From the NCBI RefSeq assembly GCF_000281895.1, contig NZ_CM001558.1, forward strand, positions 996,556 through 1,060,555: 64,000 bases of DNA, in the 5' to 3' direction. Positions 8,048 through 16,070 of the stretch are shown here, piece after piece; the stretch's first letter is position 1; each line of letters starts with the position of its first letter. Made by a program: the position numbers and the translations under genes. Origin of the DNA: Pseudomonas fluorescens Q2-87. GTDB taxonomy: Bacteria > Pseudomonadota > Gammaproteobacteria > Pseudomonadales > Pseudomonadaceae. The notes beneath the pieces were generated by a model. That model was not told where the DNA came from. It did not search any database and worked only from the letters and a program-made list of their open reading frames with translations.

Positions 8048-9429
8048 GCCAAGAACTCAACACACTGTTCGAACAAGACCGTGCGCATTTCATGCACCCG
8101 TCCACCCACGCCCATGATCACGCCAGCGGTGCGCTCAAGGGGCGGATCATCAAGAGCGCGTCGGGCATCCGCATTCGTGACCATGAGGGCCGTGACTTCA
8201 TCGACGCGTTCGCCGGCCTCTACTGCGTGAACATCGGCTATGGCCGCACCGAAGTGGCCGATGCCATCTACAAGCAGGCCAAGGAGTTGGCCTACTACCA
8301 CACCTACGTCGGTCACTCGAGCGAGGCGATCATCGAGCTGTCCAGCCGCATCATGGACTGGGCGCCTGAGGGCATGAAAAAGGTCTATTACGGTTTGTCC
8401 GGCTCCGACGCCAACGAAACCCAGGTCAAGTTGGTGCGCTATTACAACAACGTGCTGGGGCGGCCACTGAAGAAGAAAATCATCTCCCGCGACCGTGGCT
8501 ATCATGGCTCGGGCATCATGACCGGCAGTCTGACCGGGCTCGCGGCCTTTCATCAGCATTTCGACCTGCCGGTGGAAGGGGTCAAGCACACCGTGTGTCC
8601 TCACTGGTATCGCAAGGCCCCGGCGGGCATGGACGAAGCGACGTTCGTGCGTTATTGCGCCGATGAGCTGGAAAAAATGATCCTCGCCGAAGGTCCCGAC
8701 ACAGTGGCGGCGTTCATCGGCGAACCGCTGATGGGCACCGGCGGCATCATTGTCCCGCCTGCCGGCTATTGGGATGCGATCCAGGTCGTGCTGAAAAAAT
8801 ATGACGTGCTGCTGATCGCCGATGAAGTGGTCTGCGCCTTCGGCCGCCTCGGCTCGAAAATGGGCAGCCAGCGCTACGGCATGAAGCCGGACCTGATCAC
8901 CACCGCCAAAGGCCTGACCAGCGCCTATGCACCGTTGTCGGCAGTGATCATCGGCGAAAAAGTCTGGAGCGTGATTGAAAAGGCTTCCCAGGCCGAAGGT
9001 GCCATGGGCCATGGCTGGACCTATTCCGGACATCCGATCTGCGCGGCGGCGGCGTTGGCCAACCTCGATATTCTCGAACGGGAAAACCTCACGGCCAATG
9101 CCGAGGACGTCGGTGGTTATCTGAATCGCCGCCTGCGTGAAACCCTCGAGGGCCATCCGCTGGTGGGAGAGGTGCGCGGTGATGGCATGCTGGCGGCGGT
9201 GGAATTCATGGCCGACCGTGAGCAACGCACGGCTTTCGATCCGGCATTGAAGGTCGGCCCGAAAGTCTCGGCCGCCTGCCTGGAGCGCGGCATGATCGCC
9301 CGCGCCATGCCCCACGGCGACATCCTGGGCTTCGCCCCGCCGCTGATCCTGACTCGCGAAGATGCGGACCTGATCGTCGATATCACCAAAGGGGCCATCG
9401 ATCAGGTGGCGGGTGAGGTGTTGGCTTGA
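8044..9429 (+). CDS. doeD: DoeD, diaminobutyrate aminotransferase (class III)
   Basis: The 461-residue class III PLP aminotransferase carries the cofactor lysine K289 in TTAKGLTSAY, the aspartate that contacts the pyridine ring in LLIADEVVCAFGR, and the YHGSG cofactor-phosphate motif. Its role is transamination of diaminobutyrate to aspartate semialdehyde, the substrate of DoeC. ATG overlaps the doeC stop in an ATGA junction, so the two are translationally coupled; the start was chosen on that basis and on MSQELNTLFEQD as family N-terminus. Omega-amino acid:pyruvate transaminases are close relatives, so specificity is inferred from the cluster. It is the last gene of the ectoine block and is followed by a REP pair. 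Confidence 0.87.
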   Translation: MSQELNTLFEQDRAHFMHPSTHAHDHASGALKGRIIKSASGIRIRDHEGRDFIDAFAGLYCVNIGYGRTEVADAIYKQAKELAYYHTYVGHSSEAIIELSSRIMDWAPEGMKKVYYGLSGSDANETQVKLVRYYNNVLGRPLKKKIISRDRGYHGSGIMTGSLTGLAAFHQHFDLPVEGVKHTVCPHWYRKAPAGMDEATFVRYCADELEKMILAEGPDTVAAFIGEPLMGTGGIIVPPAGYWDAIQVVLKKYDVLLIADEVVCAFGRLGSKMGSQRYGMKPDLITTAKGLTSAYAPLSAVIIGEKVWSVIEKASQAEGAMGHGWTYSGHPICAAAALANLDILERENLTANAEDVGGYLNRRLRETLEGHPLVGEVRGDGMLAAVEFMADREQRTAFDPALKVGPKVSAACLERGMIARAMPHGDILGFAPPLILTREDADLIVDITKGAIDQVAGEVLA

Positions 9430-9471
9430 GATTTGTGGTGAGCGCGAAATTTTTGAATATCTGGGATCCAG

Positions 9472-9560
9472 TGTGGGAGCGGGCTTGCTCGCGAAAACGG
9501 TCTGCCTGAACCTATGATGTTAGATGTACCACCGCCTTCGCGAGCAAGCCCGCTCCCACA
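9472..9560. repeat. REP pair (BIME), GCGGGCTTGCTCGC family
   Basis: Two inverted copies of the TGTGGGAGCGGGCTTGCTCG unit occupy 9472-9496 and 9536-9560, just downstream of doeD and before a bidirectional terminator. The placement between convergent genes is typical of REP elements. Confidence 0.93.
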
Positions 9561-9630
9561 GCAGATTGTCAGTAGTTGCAGGATTTGTGTTCACCACGAC
9601 CAATCTCCCACAGGGGATTTTCTTGGGCTA

Positions 9631-9669
9631 AAAAAAAGCCCGCCCGATCTCTGATCGGGCGGGCTTTTT
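9631..9669. terminator. Bidirectional rho-independent terminator
   Basis: A perfect 12-bp stem, GCCCGCCCGATC (9638-9649) and its complement (9653-9664) around a 3-nt TCT loop, is flanked by seven A on the left and five T on the right. It can end transcripts from doeD on the plus strand and from zapG on the minus strand. Confidence 0.93.
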
Positions 9670-9684
9670 GGTGTCGCGCGTAAA

Positions 9685-10122
9685 TTACTTCTTCAAACCG
9701 TAATGCTCATCGAGCATGCCGGGCGAATTGGGGGCCTTTGGGGCGTAGTCCCGCGGCGGTTCCTGGATCCCTTTTGGTGGGGTCAGGCGTTCCCGTGGAG
9801 TCTGTGTCGCATCGGCTTGCAGGGCGGCCAGCAGACGTTGGCGAGTCTGCTCATCCAAGGCCAGACGATTGGCGCCTTCGGACAAATGATCTTGGACTTC
9901 CTGGTAGCTCTGGGTGAGTTTCTTCACCAGAGAAGCGGTGCTGTTGAAATGGGTGACCACTTCATTCTGGTAACTGTCGAAACGTTCCTGGATGTCGTCC
10001 AGCTGACGTTGGGTGCTGTTGGGCACCGCGTTGGGCAGCAATCGGGCAAGCAGGAATCCAATGGCGACACCGGCAACCAGGGCAAGAGTCGGCAACAACC
10101 AAACTAAGAGCGAGTGTTCCAC
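9685..10122 (-). CDS. zapG: ZapG (YhcB, DUF1043) inner-membrane envelope/division protein
   Basis: The 145-residue protein starts with one transmembrane helix (about 6-28, LVWLLPTLALVAGVAIGFLL) followed by a long coiled-coil segment (QRQLDDIQERFDSYQNEVV onward) and a proline-rich tail. This matches the YhcB/DUF1043 family, renamed ZapG in E. coli, which is linked to divisome and cell-envelope integrity. It is a single gene transcribed toward the shared terminator at 9631-9669. Identification is based on architecture and the FNSTASLVKKLTQSYQ segment that I recognise from the family. Confidence 0.85.
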   Translation of the reverse strand: MEHSLLVWLLPTLALVAGVAIGFLLARLLPNAVPNSTQRQLDDIQERFDSYQNEVVTHFNSTASLVKKLTQSYQEVQDHLSEGANRLALDEQTRQRLLAALQADATQTPRERLTPPKGIQEPPRDYAPKAPNSPGMLDEHYGLKK

Positions 10123-10270
10123 GAGTCCTTCCTCTATAAACGGCTTTGCTTTACGTTAACGGCTCGGACCTGCGCTGTATACCGCGAAGAACATCGCAAT
10201 CATGCCAGGCACAGACTTTTAGCTAGACGAGTCGACCCTATTCGGGGTCACGGAGTTCTTTCCCTTGCTT

Positions 10271-10900
10271 ATGCGCGAAACCCCTGTAGTCATCGATGGC
10301 CCCGTCGGCCAACTGGAAGCCTTGTACCTGGACAGCGAGGCCCCCCGTGGCCTGGCGCTGATCTGCCACCCGAACCCGGTACAGGGCGGGACCATGCTCA
10401 ACAAAGTGGTCTCGACCCTGCAACGCACCGCCCGTGATGCTGGCCTGGTTACGTTGCGTTTCAATTATCGCGGCGTCGGCGCCAGTGCCGGCAGCCATGA
10501 CATGGGCACCGGCGAAGTGGACGACGCCCAGGCGGCCGCCCAATGGTTGCAGGCAAAATACCCGCAGCTGCCCCTGACCCTGCTTGGCTTTTCCTTCGGC
10601 GGATTTGTCGCCGCCAGCCTCGGCGGACGCCTGCAAGCCCAAGGTCAGTCGCCCAGGCACCTGTTCATGGTGGCCCCGGCGGTGATGCGCCTGGACGAGC
10701 AATCGCCCTTGCCGATGAACGGTGAGTTGACCGTGATCCAGCCGGAAAACGACGAAGTCGTCGATCCCCAGCTTGTCTACGAATGGTCAGACGCGCTGCA
10801 ACGTCCCCATGAGCTGCTGAAAGTGGCAGAATGCGGACACTTTTTTCATGGCAAGCTGACCGATCTCAAGGATCTGATCCTGCCGCGCCTCTCGAATTGA
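10271..10900 (+). CDS. Small alpha/beta hydrolase (COG2945 type)
   Basis: This is a compact alpha/beta hydrolase of about 209 residues. The nucleophile is S108 in GFSFGG, the acid is in the ENDEVVDP segment and the histidine in ECGHFFHG, giving a complete Ser-Asp-His triad. CHPNPVQGG at 33-40 matches the oxyanion loop typical of the COG2945 group. Substrate is unknown. An in-frame TTG six bases upstream (10265) has a better spacing to the GGAG at 10252-10255, so the start could be either. The gene ends 23 nt before trpS and may be co-transcribed with it; such hydrolases are commonly found next to trpS and zapE in pseudomonads. Confidence 0.8.
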   Translation: MRETPVVIDGPVGQLEALYLDSEAPRGLALICHPNPVQGGTMLNKVVSTLQRTARDAGLVTLRFNYRGVGASAGSHDMGTGEVDDAQAAAQWLQAKYPQLPLTLLGFSFGGFVAASLGGRLQAQGQSPRHLFMVAPAVMRLDEQSPLPMNGELTVIQPENDEVVDPQLVYEWSDALQRPHELLKVAECGHFFHGKLTDLKDLILPRLSN

Positions 10901-10923
10901 CAGCAGTCTGAAAGCGATAACCC

Positions 10924-12279
10924 ATGACGACGCGTACCCGTATCCTGACCGGCATCACCACCACCGGCACCCCACACCTGGGCAACTATGCCGGCGCCAT
11001 CCGTCCGGCGATCCTCGCCAGCCGCGACAGCAATGCCGATTCGTTCTACTTCCTGGCCGACTACCACGCCCTGATCAAGTGCGATGACCCGCTGCGCATC
11101 CAGCGTTCACGCCTGGAAATCGCCGCCACCTGGCTGGCCGGTGGCCTGGACGTGGACCGCGTAACCTTTTATCGCCAGTCCGATATCCCCGAGATCCCGG
11201 AACTGACCTGGCTGCTGACCTGCGTCGCCGCCAAGGGGCTGCTCAATCGTGCCCATGCCTACAAGGCCTCGGTGGACAAGAACGTCGAGACCGGCGAAGA
11301 CCCGGACGCCGGCATCACCATGGGCCTCTACAGCTATCCGGTGCTGATGGCGGCCGACATTCTGATGTTCAACGCCCACAAGGTGCCGGTCGGTCGCGAC
11401 CAGATCCAGCACGTGGAAATGGCCCGCGACATCGGCCAGCGTTTCAACCACTTGTTCGGCCAGGGCAAGGAGTTCTTCACCATGCCCGAGGCGCTGATCG
11501 AAGAGAGCGTCGCCACGCTGCCGGGCCTCGATGGCCGCAAGATGTCCAAGAGCTACGACAACACCATCCCCTTGTTCAGCAGCGCCAAGGACATGAAGGA
11601 CGCGATCTCGCGGATCGTCACCGATTCCCGCGCCCCGGGCGAAGCCAAGGATCCGGACAACTCGCACCTCTTCACCTTGTTCCAGGCCTTCGCCACTGCG
11701 GCCCAGTCCGCCGAATTCCGTAGCGAACTGCTGCAAGGCCTGGGTTGGGGCGAAGCCAAGAATCGCCTGTTCCAGTTGCTCGACAGCGAGCTGGGTGAAG
11801 CACGCGAGCGTTATCACCAGTTCATCGAGCGTCCGTCGGACCTCGAAGACATCCTGCAACTGGGCGCGAAAAAAGCCCGGGCCGTGGCGACGCCGTTCCT
11901 CAACGAGCTGCGCGAAGCCGTTGGCCTGCGCTCGTTTGTCAGCCAGGTCCAGGTGGCGGCCAGCACCAAGAAGAAAGCCGCCAAGGCGGCGCGCTTCGTG
12001 AGCTTTCGCGAAGACGACGGCAGTTTCCGCTTCCGTCTGCTGGCGGCCGATGGCGAGCAACTGTTGTTGTCGCGCAACTTTGCCGATGGCAAGACTGCCG
12101 GCCAGGTCACCAAGCAATTGCAGGCCGGCCAGCCACTGGATGTGCGCAGCGACGAGCTGGGTTTCAGCGTTTGGCTCGATGATGCATGCGTGGCAGACAG
12201 CCCGGCTTTCGCCGACAGTGCCGCCCGGGATGCCGCCATCGAGGCGTTGCGCGTCGCCCTGACGCCTGCCCAGGACTGA
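10924..12279 (+). CDS. trpS: Tryptophanyl-tRNA synthetase
   Basis: This class I aminoacyl-tRNA synthetase charges tRNA-Trp. The HIGH-like motif is in TTTGTPHLGNYAGA near the N-terminus and the KMSKS signature is intact at 206-210. At 451 residues it is about 110 longer than the E. coli enzyme. The extra C-terminal part (from about residue 345) begins with an Ala/Lys-rich linker (STKKKAAKAAR) and forms an additional domain seen in pseudomonad TrpS. It lies between a hydrolase gene and zapE, and a terminator follows. Confidence 0.95.
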   Translation: MTTRTRILTGITTTGTPHLGNYAGAIRPAILASRDSNADSFYFLADYHALIKCDDPLRIQRSRLEIAATWLAGGLDVDRVTFYRQSDIPEIPELTWLLTCVAAKGLLNRAHAYKASVDKNVETGEDPDAGITMGLYSYPVLMAADILMFNAHKVPVGRDQIQHVEMARDIGQRFNHLFGQGKEFFTMPEALIEESVATLPGLDGRKMSKSYDNTIPLFSSAKDMKDAISRIVTDSRAPGEAKDPDNSHLFTLFQAFATAAQSAEFRSELLQGLGWGEAKNRLFQLLDSELGEARERYHQFIERPSDLEDILQLGAKKARAVATPFLNELREAVGLRSFVSQVQVAASTKKKAAKAARFVSFREDDGSFRFRLLAADGEQLLLSRNFADGKTAGQVTKQLQAGQPLDVRSDELGFSVWLDDACVADSPAFADSAARDAAIEALRVALTPAQD

Positions 12280-12332
12280 TTCAGCGCGTTATCCGACCAT
12301 CGGCTCGAGTAAGGGCCGATTGCCATTCCCTT

Positions 12333-12362
12333 GGGCCGTCGCTACAGTGACGGCCCGTTTTT
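12333..12362 (+). terminator. Rho-independent terminator after trpS
   Basis: The stem GGGCCGTCGC (12333-12342) pairs with GTGACGGCCC (12347-12356) across a TACA loop, with one G-T pair, and is followed by GTTTTTG. It lies only about 20 nt before zapE, so zapE may be expressed by read-through or from a promoter within this gap. Confidence 0.85.
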
Positions 12363-12380
12363 GTTGCCTTGCTAACGAAT

Positions 12381-13475
12381 ATGACGCCCCTAGAACGATA
12401 TCAAGCTGATCTGAAACGCCCGGAATTCTTCCACGACGCAGCCCAGGAAACGGCCGTGCGGCATTTGCAGCGCCTGTACGACGATCTGGTCGCCGCCTCG
12501 AACAACAAGCCGGGCTTGTTGGGCAAACTGTTCGGCAAAAAAGACCAGACCCCGGTCAAGGGCCTGTATTTCTGGGGCGGCGTCGGCCGTGGCAAGACCT
12601 ACCTGGTGGACACATTCTTCGAGGCGCTGCCGTTCAAGGAAAAGACTCGGACGCACTTCCACCGCTTCATGAAGCGTGTGCACGAAGAGATGAAGACCCT
12701 GGGCGGCGAGAAGAACCCGCTGACCATCATCGCCAAGCGTTTCTCCGACGAAACACGGGTGATCTGCTTCGATGAGTTTTTCGTGTCCGACATCACCGAT
12801 GCGATGATCCTCGGTACTTTGATGGAAGAGCTGTTCAAGAACGGCGTGACGCTGGTCGCCACTTCCAACATCGTGCCGGACGGTCTCTACAAGGACGGTC
12901 TGCAACGGGCGCGCTTCCTGCCGGCCATCGCACTGATCAAGGAACACACCGAAATCGTCAACGTCGACAGCGGCGTCGACTATCGCCTGCGCCACCTCGA
13001 ACAAGCGGAGCTGTTTCACTTCCCCCTGGACGCCGCCGCCGAAGAGAGCCTGCGCAAGAGCTTCCGCGCCCTGACGCCGGAATGCACCCAGGCTGTCGAC
13101 AATGATGTATTGATCATCGAGAACCGCGAGATCCGTGCGATTCGCACCTGTGACGACGTCGCCTGGTTCGATTTCCGCGAATTGTGCGACGGCCCTCGCA
13201 GCCAGAACGACTACATCGAACTGGGCAAGATCTTCCACGCCGTGTTGATCAGTGGCGTCGAGCAGATGAGCGTCACCACCGACGACATCGCCCGCCGCTT
13301 CATCAACATGGTCGACGAGTTCTACGACCGTAACGTGAAGCTGATCATTTCGGCCGAAGTCGAACTCAAGGACCTCTACACCGGCGGTCGCCTGACTTTC
13401 GAGTTCCAGCGCACGCTGAGTCGTCTGCTGGAAATGCAATCCCACGAATTCCTGTCACGGGCGCATAAGCCGTAG
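12381..13475 (+). CDS. zapE: ZapE, AFG1-like division ATPase
   Basis: The 364-residue protein is an AFG1/LACE1-type ATPase. Walker A GGVGRGKT is at 66-73 and Walker B ends FDEF at 130-133. In E. coli ZapE associates with the Z ring late in division and affects FtsZ polymer stability. The start was set at this ATG because the family begins MTPLERYQ; an in-frame TTG at 12369 adds only four residues and overlaps the end of the trpS terminator. It is a single gene with its own strong terminator downstream. Confidence 0.92.
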   Translation: MTPLERYQADLKRPEFFHDAAQETAVRHLQRLYDDLVAASNNKPGLLGKLFGKKDQTPVKGLYFWGGVGRGKTYLVDTFFEALPFKEKTRTHFHRFMKRVHEEMKTLGGEKNPLTIIAKRFSDETRVICFDEFFVSDITDAMILGTLMEELFKNGVTLVATSNIVPDGLYKDGLQRARFLPAIALIKEHTEIVNVDSGVDYRLRHLEQAELFHFPLDAAAEESLRKSFRALTPECTQAVDNDVLIIENREIRAIRTCDDVAWFDFRELCDGPRSQNDYIELGKIFHAVLISGVEQMSVTTDDIARRFINMVDEFYDRNVKLIISAEVELKDLYTGGRLTFEFQRTLSRLLEMQSHEFLSRAHKP

Positions 13476-13490
13476 GGCGATTCGGAAAAC

Positions 13491-13520
13491 AAAAAAGGCC
13501 TGCGATTGCAGGCCTTTTTT
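13491..13520. terminator. Bidirectional terminator after zapE
   Basis: AAAAAAGGCCTGC (13491-13503) and its exact complement (13508-13520) enclose a GATT loop, giving a stem with A and T tracts on both sides. It ends zapE and could also stop minus-strand transcripts from the regulator gene beyond it. Confidence 0.93.
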
Positions 13521-13553
13521 GTGCCCTCGAGATCAGTCGTTTACTGCAAACCC

Positions 13554-13643
13554 TGTGGGAGCGGGCTTGCTCGCGAAGGGGTCAGTCTATTCAACATAGA
13601 CGCAAGCTGAGCCGCCGCCTTCGCGAGCAAGCCCGCTCCCACA
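13554..13643. repeat. REP pair (BIME), GCGGGCTTGCTCGC family
   Basis: Inverted copies of the TGTGGGAGCGGGCTTGCTCG unit lie at 13554-13578 and about 13619-13643, between the convergent zapE and GlxA-type regulator genes. Confidence 0.92.
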
Positions 13644-13666
13644 TTGGGTTGTATTCAATCCTCGGT

Positions 13667-14665
13667 TCAGGCTGCCTGTTGAAACTGCTGCCGATACTGG
13701 TTCGGCGACAGGTCGGTATGTTGCCGGAACAGTCGTGCGAAGAAGCTCGCGTCGTCGTAGCCGACTTCATAGCTGATGGTCTTGATGCTCTTGCGGCTGC
13801 CGGACAGCAGGCCCTTGGCGGTTTCGATCCGTAGCCGTTGCAGGTAGTGCAACGGTTTGTCGCCGGTGGCGGTCTGGAAGCGGCGCATGAAGTTGCGGAT
13901 GCTCATGCCGTGTTCCCGGGCGACGTCTTCGAAGCGGAACTTGTCGGCGAAGTGTTCTTCGAGCCAGTGCTGAATCTGCAGGATGATCACGTCCTGATGC
14001 AGTTTTTGCCCCCCGAAACCGATCCTCCCGGGTGAATAGCTGCGCTGGACTTCGTACAGAATGTCCCGCGCTACGGCCTGGGCCACGTTGGCGCCGCAGA
14101 AGCGTTCAATCAGGTAGATGTACAGGTCGCAGGCCGAGGTGGTGCCGCCGGCACAGAACAGGTTGTCGGCGTCGGTCAGGTGCTTGTCCTGGTTCAGGTG
14201 AACCTGGGGGAAGCGTTCCTTGAAGGCGTTGAAGAAGCGCCAATAGGTGGTGGCTTCCTTACCATCGAGCAACCCGGCCTCGGCCAGCCAGAACACCCCG
14301 GTGGCTTCGCCGCAGAGTACGGCGCCGCGGGCGTGCTGGTCGCGCAGCCAGGGCAGGACTTGGGGATACCGTTGGCACAGGGAGGCGAAGTCATCCCAGA
14401 AGGCTGGAAGGATGATGACATCGGTATTTTCCAGGCCGCTGTCCACCGGCATGATCACATCGCTGAAGCTGTTCACCGGCTTGCCGTCGGGGCTGACCAG
14501 CCGGGTTTCGAATGCCGGCGTCAGGCCGTGGCCCAGTTGTTTGCCGTAGCGCAGGCTGGCCAGGTGGAAAAAATCCTTGGCTTGCATGAGGGTAGAGGCG
14601 AAGACCCGGTCGACTGCCAGGATGCTGACGCGCCGCAAGGGCGAGGTGGCGTGAATAGAGGGCAT
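13667..14665 (-). CDS. GlxA-family AraC-type transcriptional regulator
   Basis: The 332-residue protein combines an N-terminal DJ-1/PfpI-like (class I glutamine amidotransferase fold) domain (about 10-190) with a C-terminal AraC/XylS double helix-turn-helix (about 225-325, ending in the family signature YEVGYDDASFFARLFRQ). C118 in AVLCGEATG occupies the nucleophile-elbow position. Relatives regulate catabolism of quaternary amines, arginine or fatty-acid derivatives; the ligand here is unknown. It is transcribed divergently from an acyl-CoA dehydrogenase gene, which is the likely target. Two exact TTTGTCGGAT repeats lie in the shared intergenic region (14724-14733 and 14770-14779). Confidence 0.88.
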   Translation of the reverse strand: MPSIHATSPLRRVSILAVDRVFASTLMQAKDFFHLASLRYGKQLGHGLTPAFETRLVSPDGKPVNSFSDVIMPVDSGLENTDVIILPAFWDDFASLCQRYPQVLPWLRDQHARGAVLCGEATGVFWLAEAGLLDGKEATTYWRFFNAFKERFPQVHLNQDKHLTDADNLFCAGGTTSACDLYIYLIERFCGANVAQAVARDILYEVQRSYSPGRIGFGGQKLHQDVIILQIQHWLEEHFADKFRFEDVAREHGMSIRNFMRRFQTATGDKPLHYLQRLRIETAKGLLSGSRKSIKTISYEVGYDDASFFARLFRQHTDLSPNQYRQQFQQAA

Positions 14666-14723
14666 AAGTGATCTTTATTTTTATAGGGGAAAGTGGTCAT
14701 TCGACGGCTGGATCGTCTTATTT

Positions 14724-14779
14724 TTTGTCGGATGTGTCCAGTGTCCTGTCGCACGCCGCAGGCTTAGGCTTTGTCGGAT
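14724..14779. promoter_or_regulatory. Candidate operator: direct repeats TTTGTCGGAT
   Basis: The 10-mer TTTGTCGGAT occurs twice in the same orientation, 46 bp apart, inside the 145-bp region between the divergent GlxA-type regulator and the acyl-CoA dehydrogenase. Paired direct repeats suit an AraC-type dimer; binding is inferred only. Confidence 0.4.
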
Positions 14780-14810
14780 AACAACGCCCAACCCTCACGA
14801 AAGGTGCGCC

Positions 14811-15947
14811 ATGATCCCGAGAACACTGTTCACCCCCGAGCACGAATTGTTTCGTGACAGCGTACGAACCTTCCTCGAAAAAGAAGCGGTGCCGTACCAC
14901 AGCCAATGGGAAAAACAGGGGCATGTGGACCGTCAGCTGTGGAACAAGGCGGGGGCGGCGGGGATGTTGTGCTCCCATATTCCTGAGGCCTACGGTGGAC
15001 TGGATGCCGACTTCCTCTACAGCACCGTGGTGATCGAGGAGATCGGGCGCCTGGGGCTGACCGGGATTGGCTTTTCGCTGCATTCCGACATCGTTGCGCC
15101 GTACATCCTGCATTACGGCAGCGAAGCGCTGAAACACAAATACCTGCCGAAACTGGTATCGGGTGAAATGGTCACGGCCATCGCCATGACTGAGCCGGGG
15201 GCTGGCTCCGACCTGCAGGGCGTAAAGACCACGGCGGTGCTGGAGGGTGACGAGTACGTTATCAACGGTTCGAAGACGTTCATCACCAATGGCTTCCTGG
15301 CTGACCTGGTGATCGTGGTCGCCAAGACCGATCCGAAGGCCGGCGCCAAGGGCACCAGCCTGTTCCTGGTGGAGGCGGGCACGCCAGGCTTCGAAAAGGG
15401 CAAGCGCCTGGAAAAGGTCGGAATGAAGGCCCAGGACACGTCGGAATTGTTCTTCCAAGATGTCCGTGTGCCGAAGGAAAACCTCCTCGGACAAGCCGGC
15501 ATGGGCTTCGCCTATTTGATGCAGGAGCTGCCCCAGGAACGCCTGACGGTTGCCATTGGCGGCTTGGCCTCGGCTGAGGCGGCGTTGCAATGGACCTTGG
15601 ACTACACCCGTGATCGCAAGGCGTTCGGAAAGTCCATCGCGGACTTCCAGAACACTCGTTTCAAGCTGGCGGAGATGGCCACCGAGATCCAGATAGGCCG
15701 GGTTTTTGTCGACCGCTGCCTGGAGTTGCACCTGCAAGGCAAGCTCGACGTGCCGACGGCGGCGATGGCCAAGTACTGGGGCACCGACCTGCAATGCAAG
15801 GTGCTCGACGAGTGCGTGCAGTTGCATGGCGGCTACGGTTTCATGTGGGAATACCCGATTGCCCGGGCGTGGGCGGATGCGCGGGTGCAGCGGATCTATG
15901 CGGGGACTAACGAGATCATGAAGGAGATTATTGCGCGGTCGCTTTGA
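14811..15947 (+). CDS. Acyl-CoA dehydrogenase, LCAD-like
   Basis: This is a 378-residue flavoprotein of the acyl-CoA dehydrogenase family, catalysing FAD-dependent alpha,beta-desaturation of acyl-CoA. It has the signature TEPGAGSD (127-134) and the GGYGF stretch near the C-terminus. The usual C-terminal catalytic glutamate is absent: the segment reads YAGTNEIM, with Ala where medium-chain enzymes have Glu. Instead E243 in ELPQERL is at the helix-G position used by long-chain and isovaleryl-CoA dehydrogenases, so the enzyme should be active on long or branched substrates. It starts at ATG after GAAAGG, divergent from the GlxA-type regulator. Confidence 0.9.
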   Translation: MIPRTLFTPEHELFRDSVRTFLEKEAVPYHSQWEKQGHVDRQLWNKAGAAGMLCSHIPEAYGGLDADFLYSTVVIEEIGRLGLTGIGFSLHSDIVAPYILHYGSEALKHKYLPKLVSGEMVTAIAMTEPGAGSDLQGVKTTAVLEGDEYVINGSKTFITNGFLADLVIVVAKTDPKAGAKGTSLFLVEAGTPGFEKGKRLEKVGMKAQDTSELFFQDVRVPKENLLGQAGMGFAYLMQELPQERLTVAIGGLASAEAALQWTLDYTRDRKAFGKSIADFQNTRFKLAEMATEIQIGRVFVDRCLELHLQGKLDVPTAAMAKYWGTDLQCKVLDECVQLHGGYGFMWEYPIARAWADARVQRIYAGTNEIMKEIIARSL

Positions 15948-15970
15948 TTATGCGGTGACTGTCAGGCCGC

Positions 15971-16054
15971 CTTCGCGAGCAAGCCCGCTCCCACATTCGA
16001 CCGCATTCTTTCAGGAGAACTTGGTTAAATGTGGGAGCGGGCTTGCTCGCGAAG
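15971..16054. repeat. REP pair in outward orientation
   Basis: A reverse REP unit (15971-15995) precedes a forward one (16030-16054), the opposite order to the other pairs in this window. It lies between the convergent acyl-CoA dehydrogenase and tas genes, where no conventional terminator is visible, so it may serve that role. Confidence 0.9.
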
Positions 16055-16070
16055 ACTTTTTACCTGGCGA

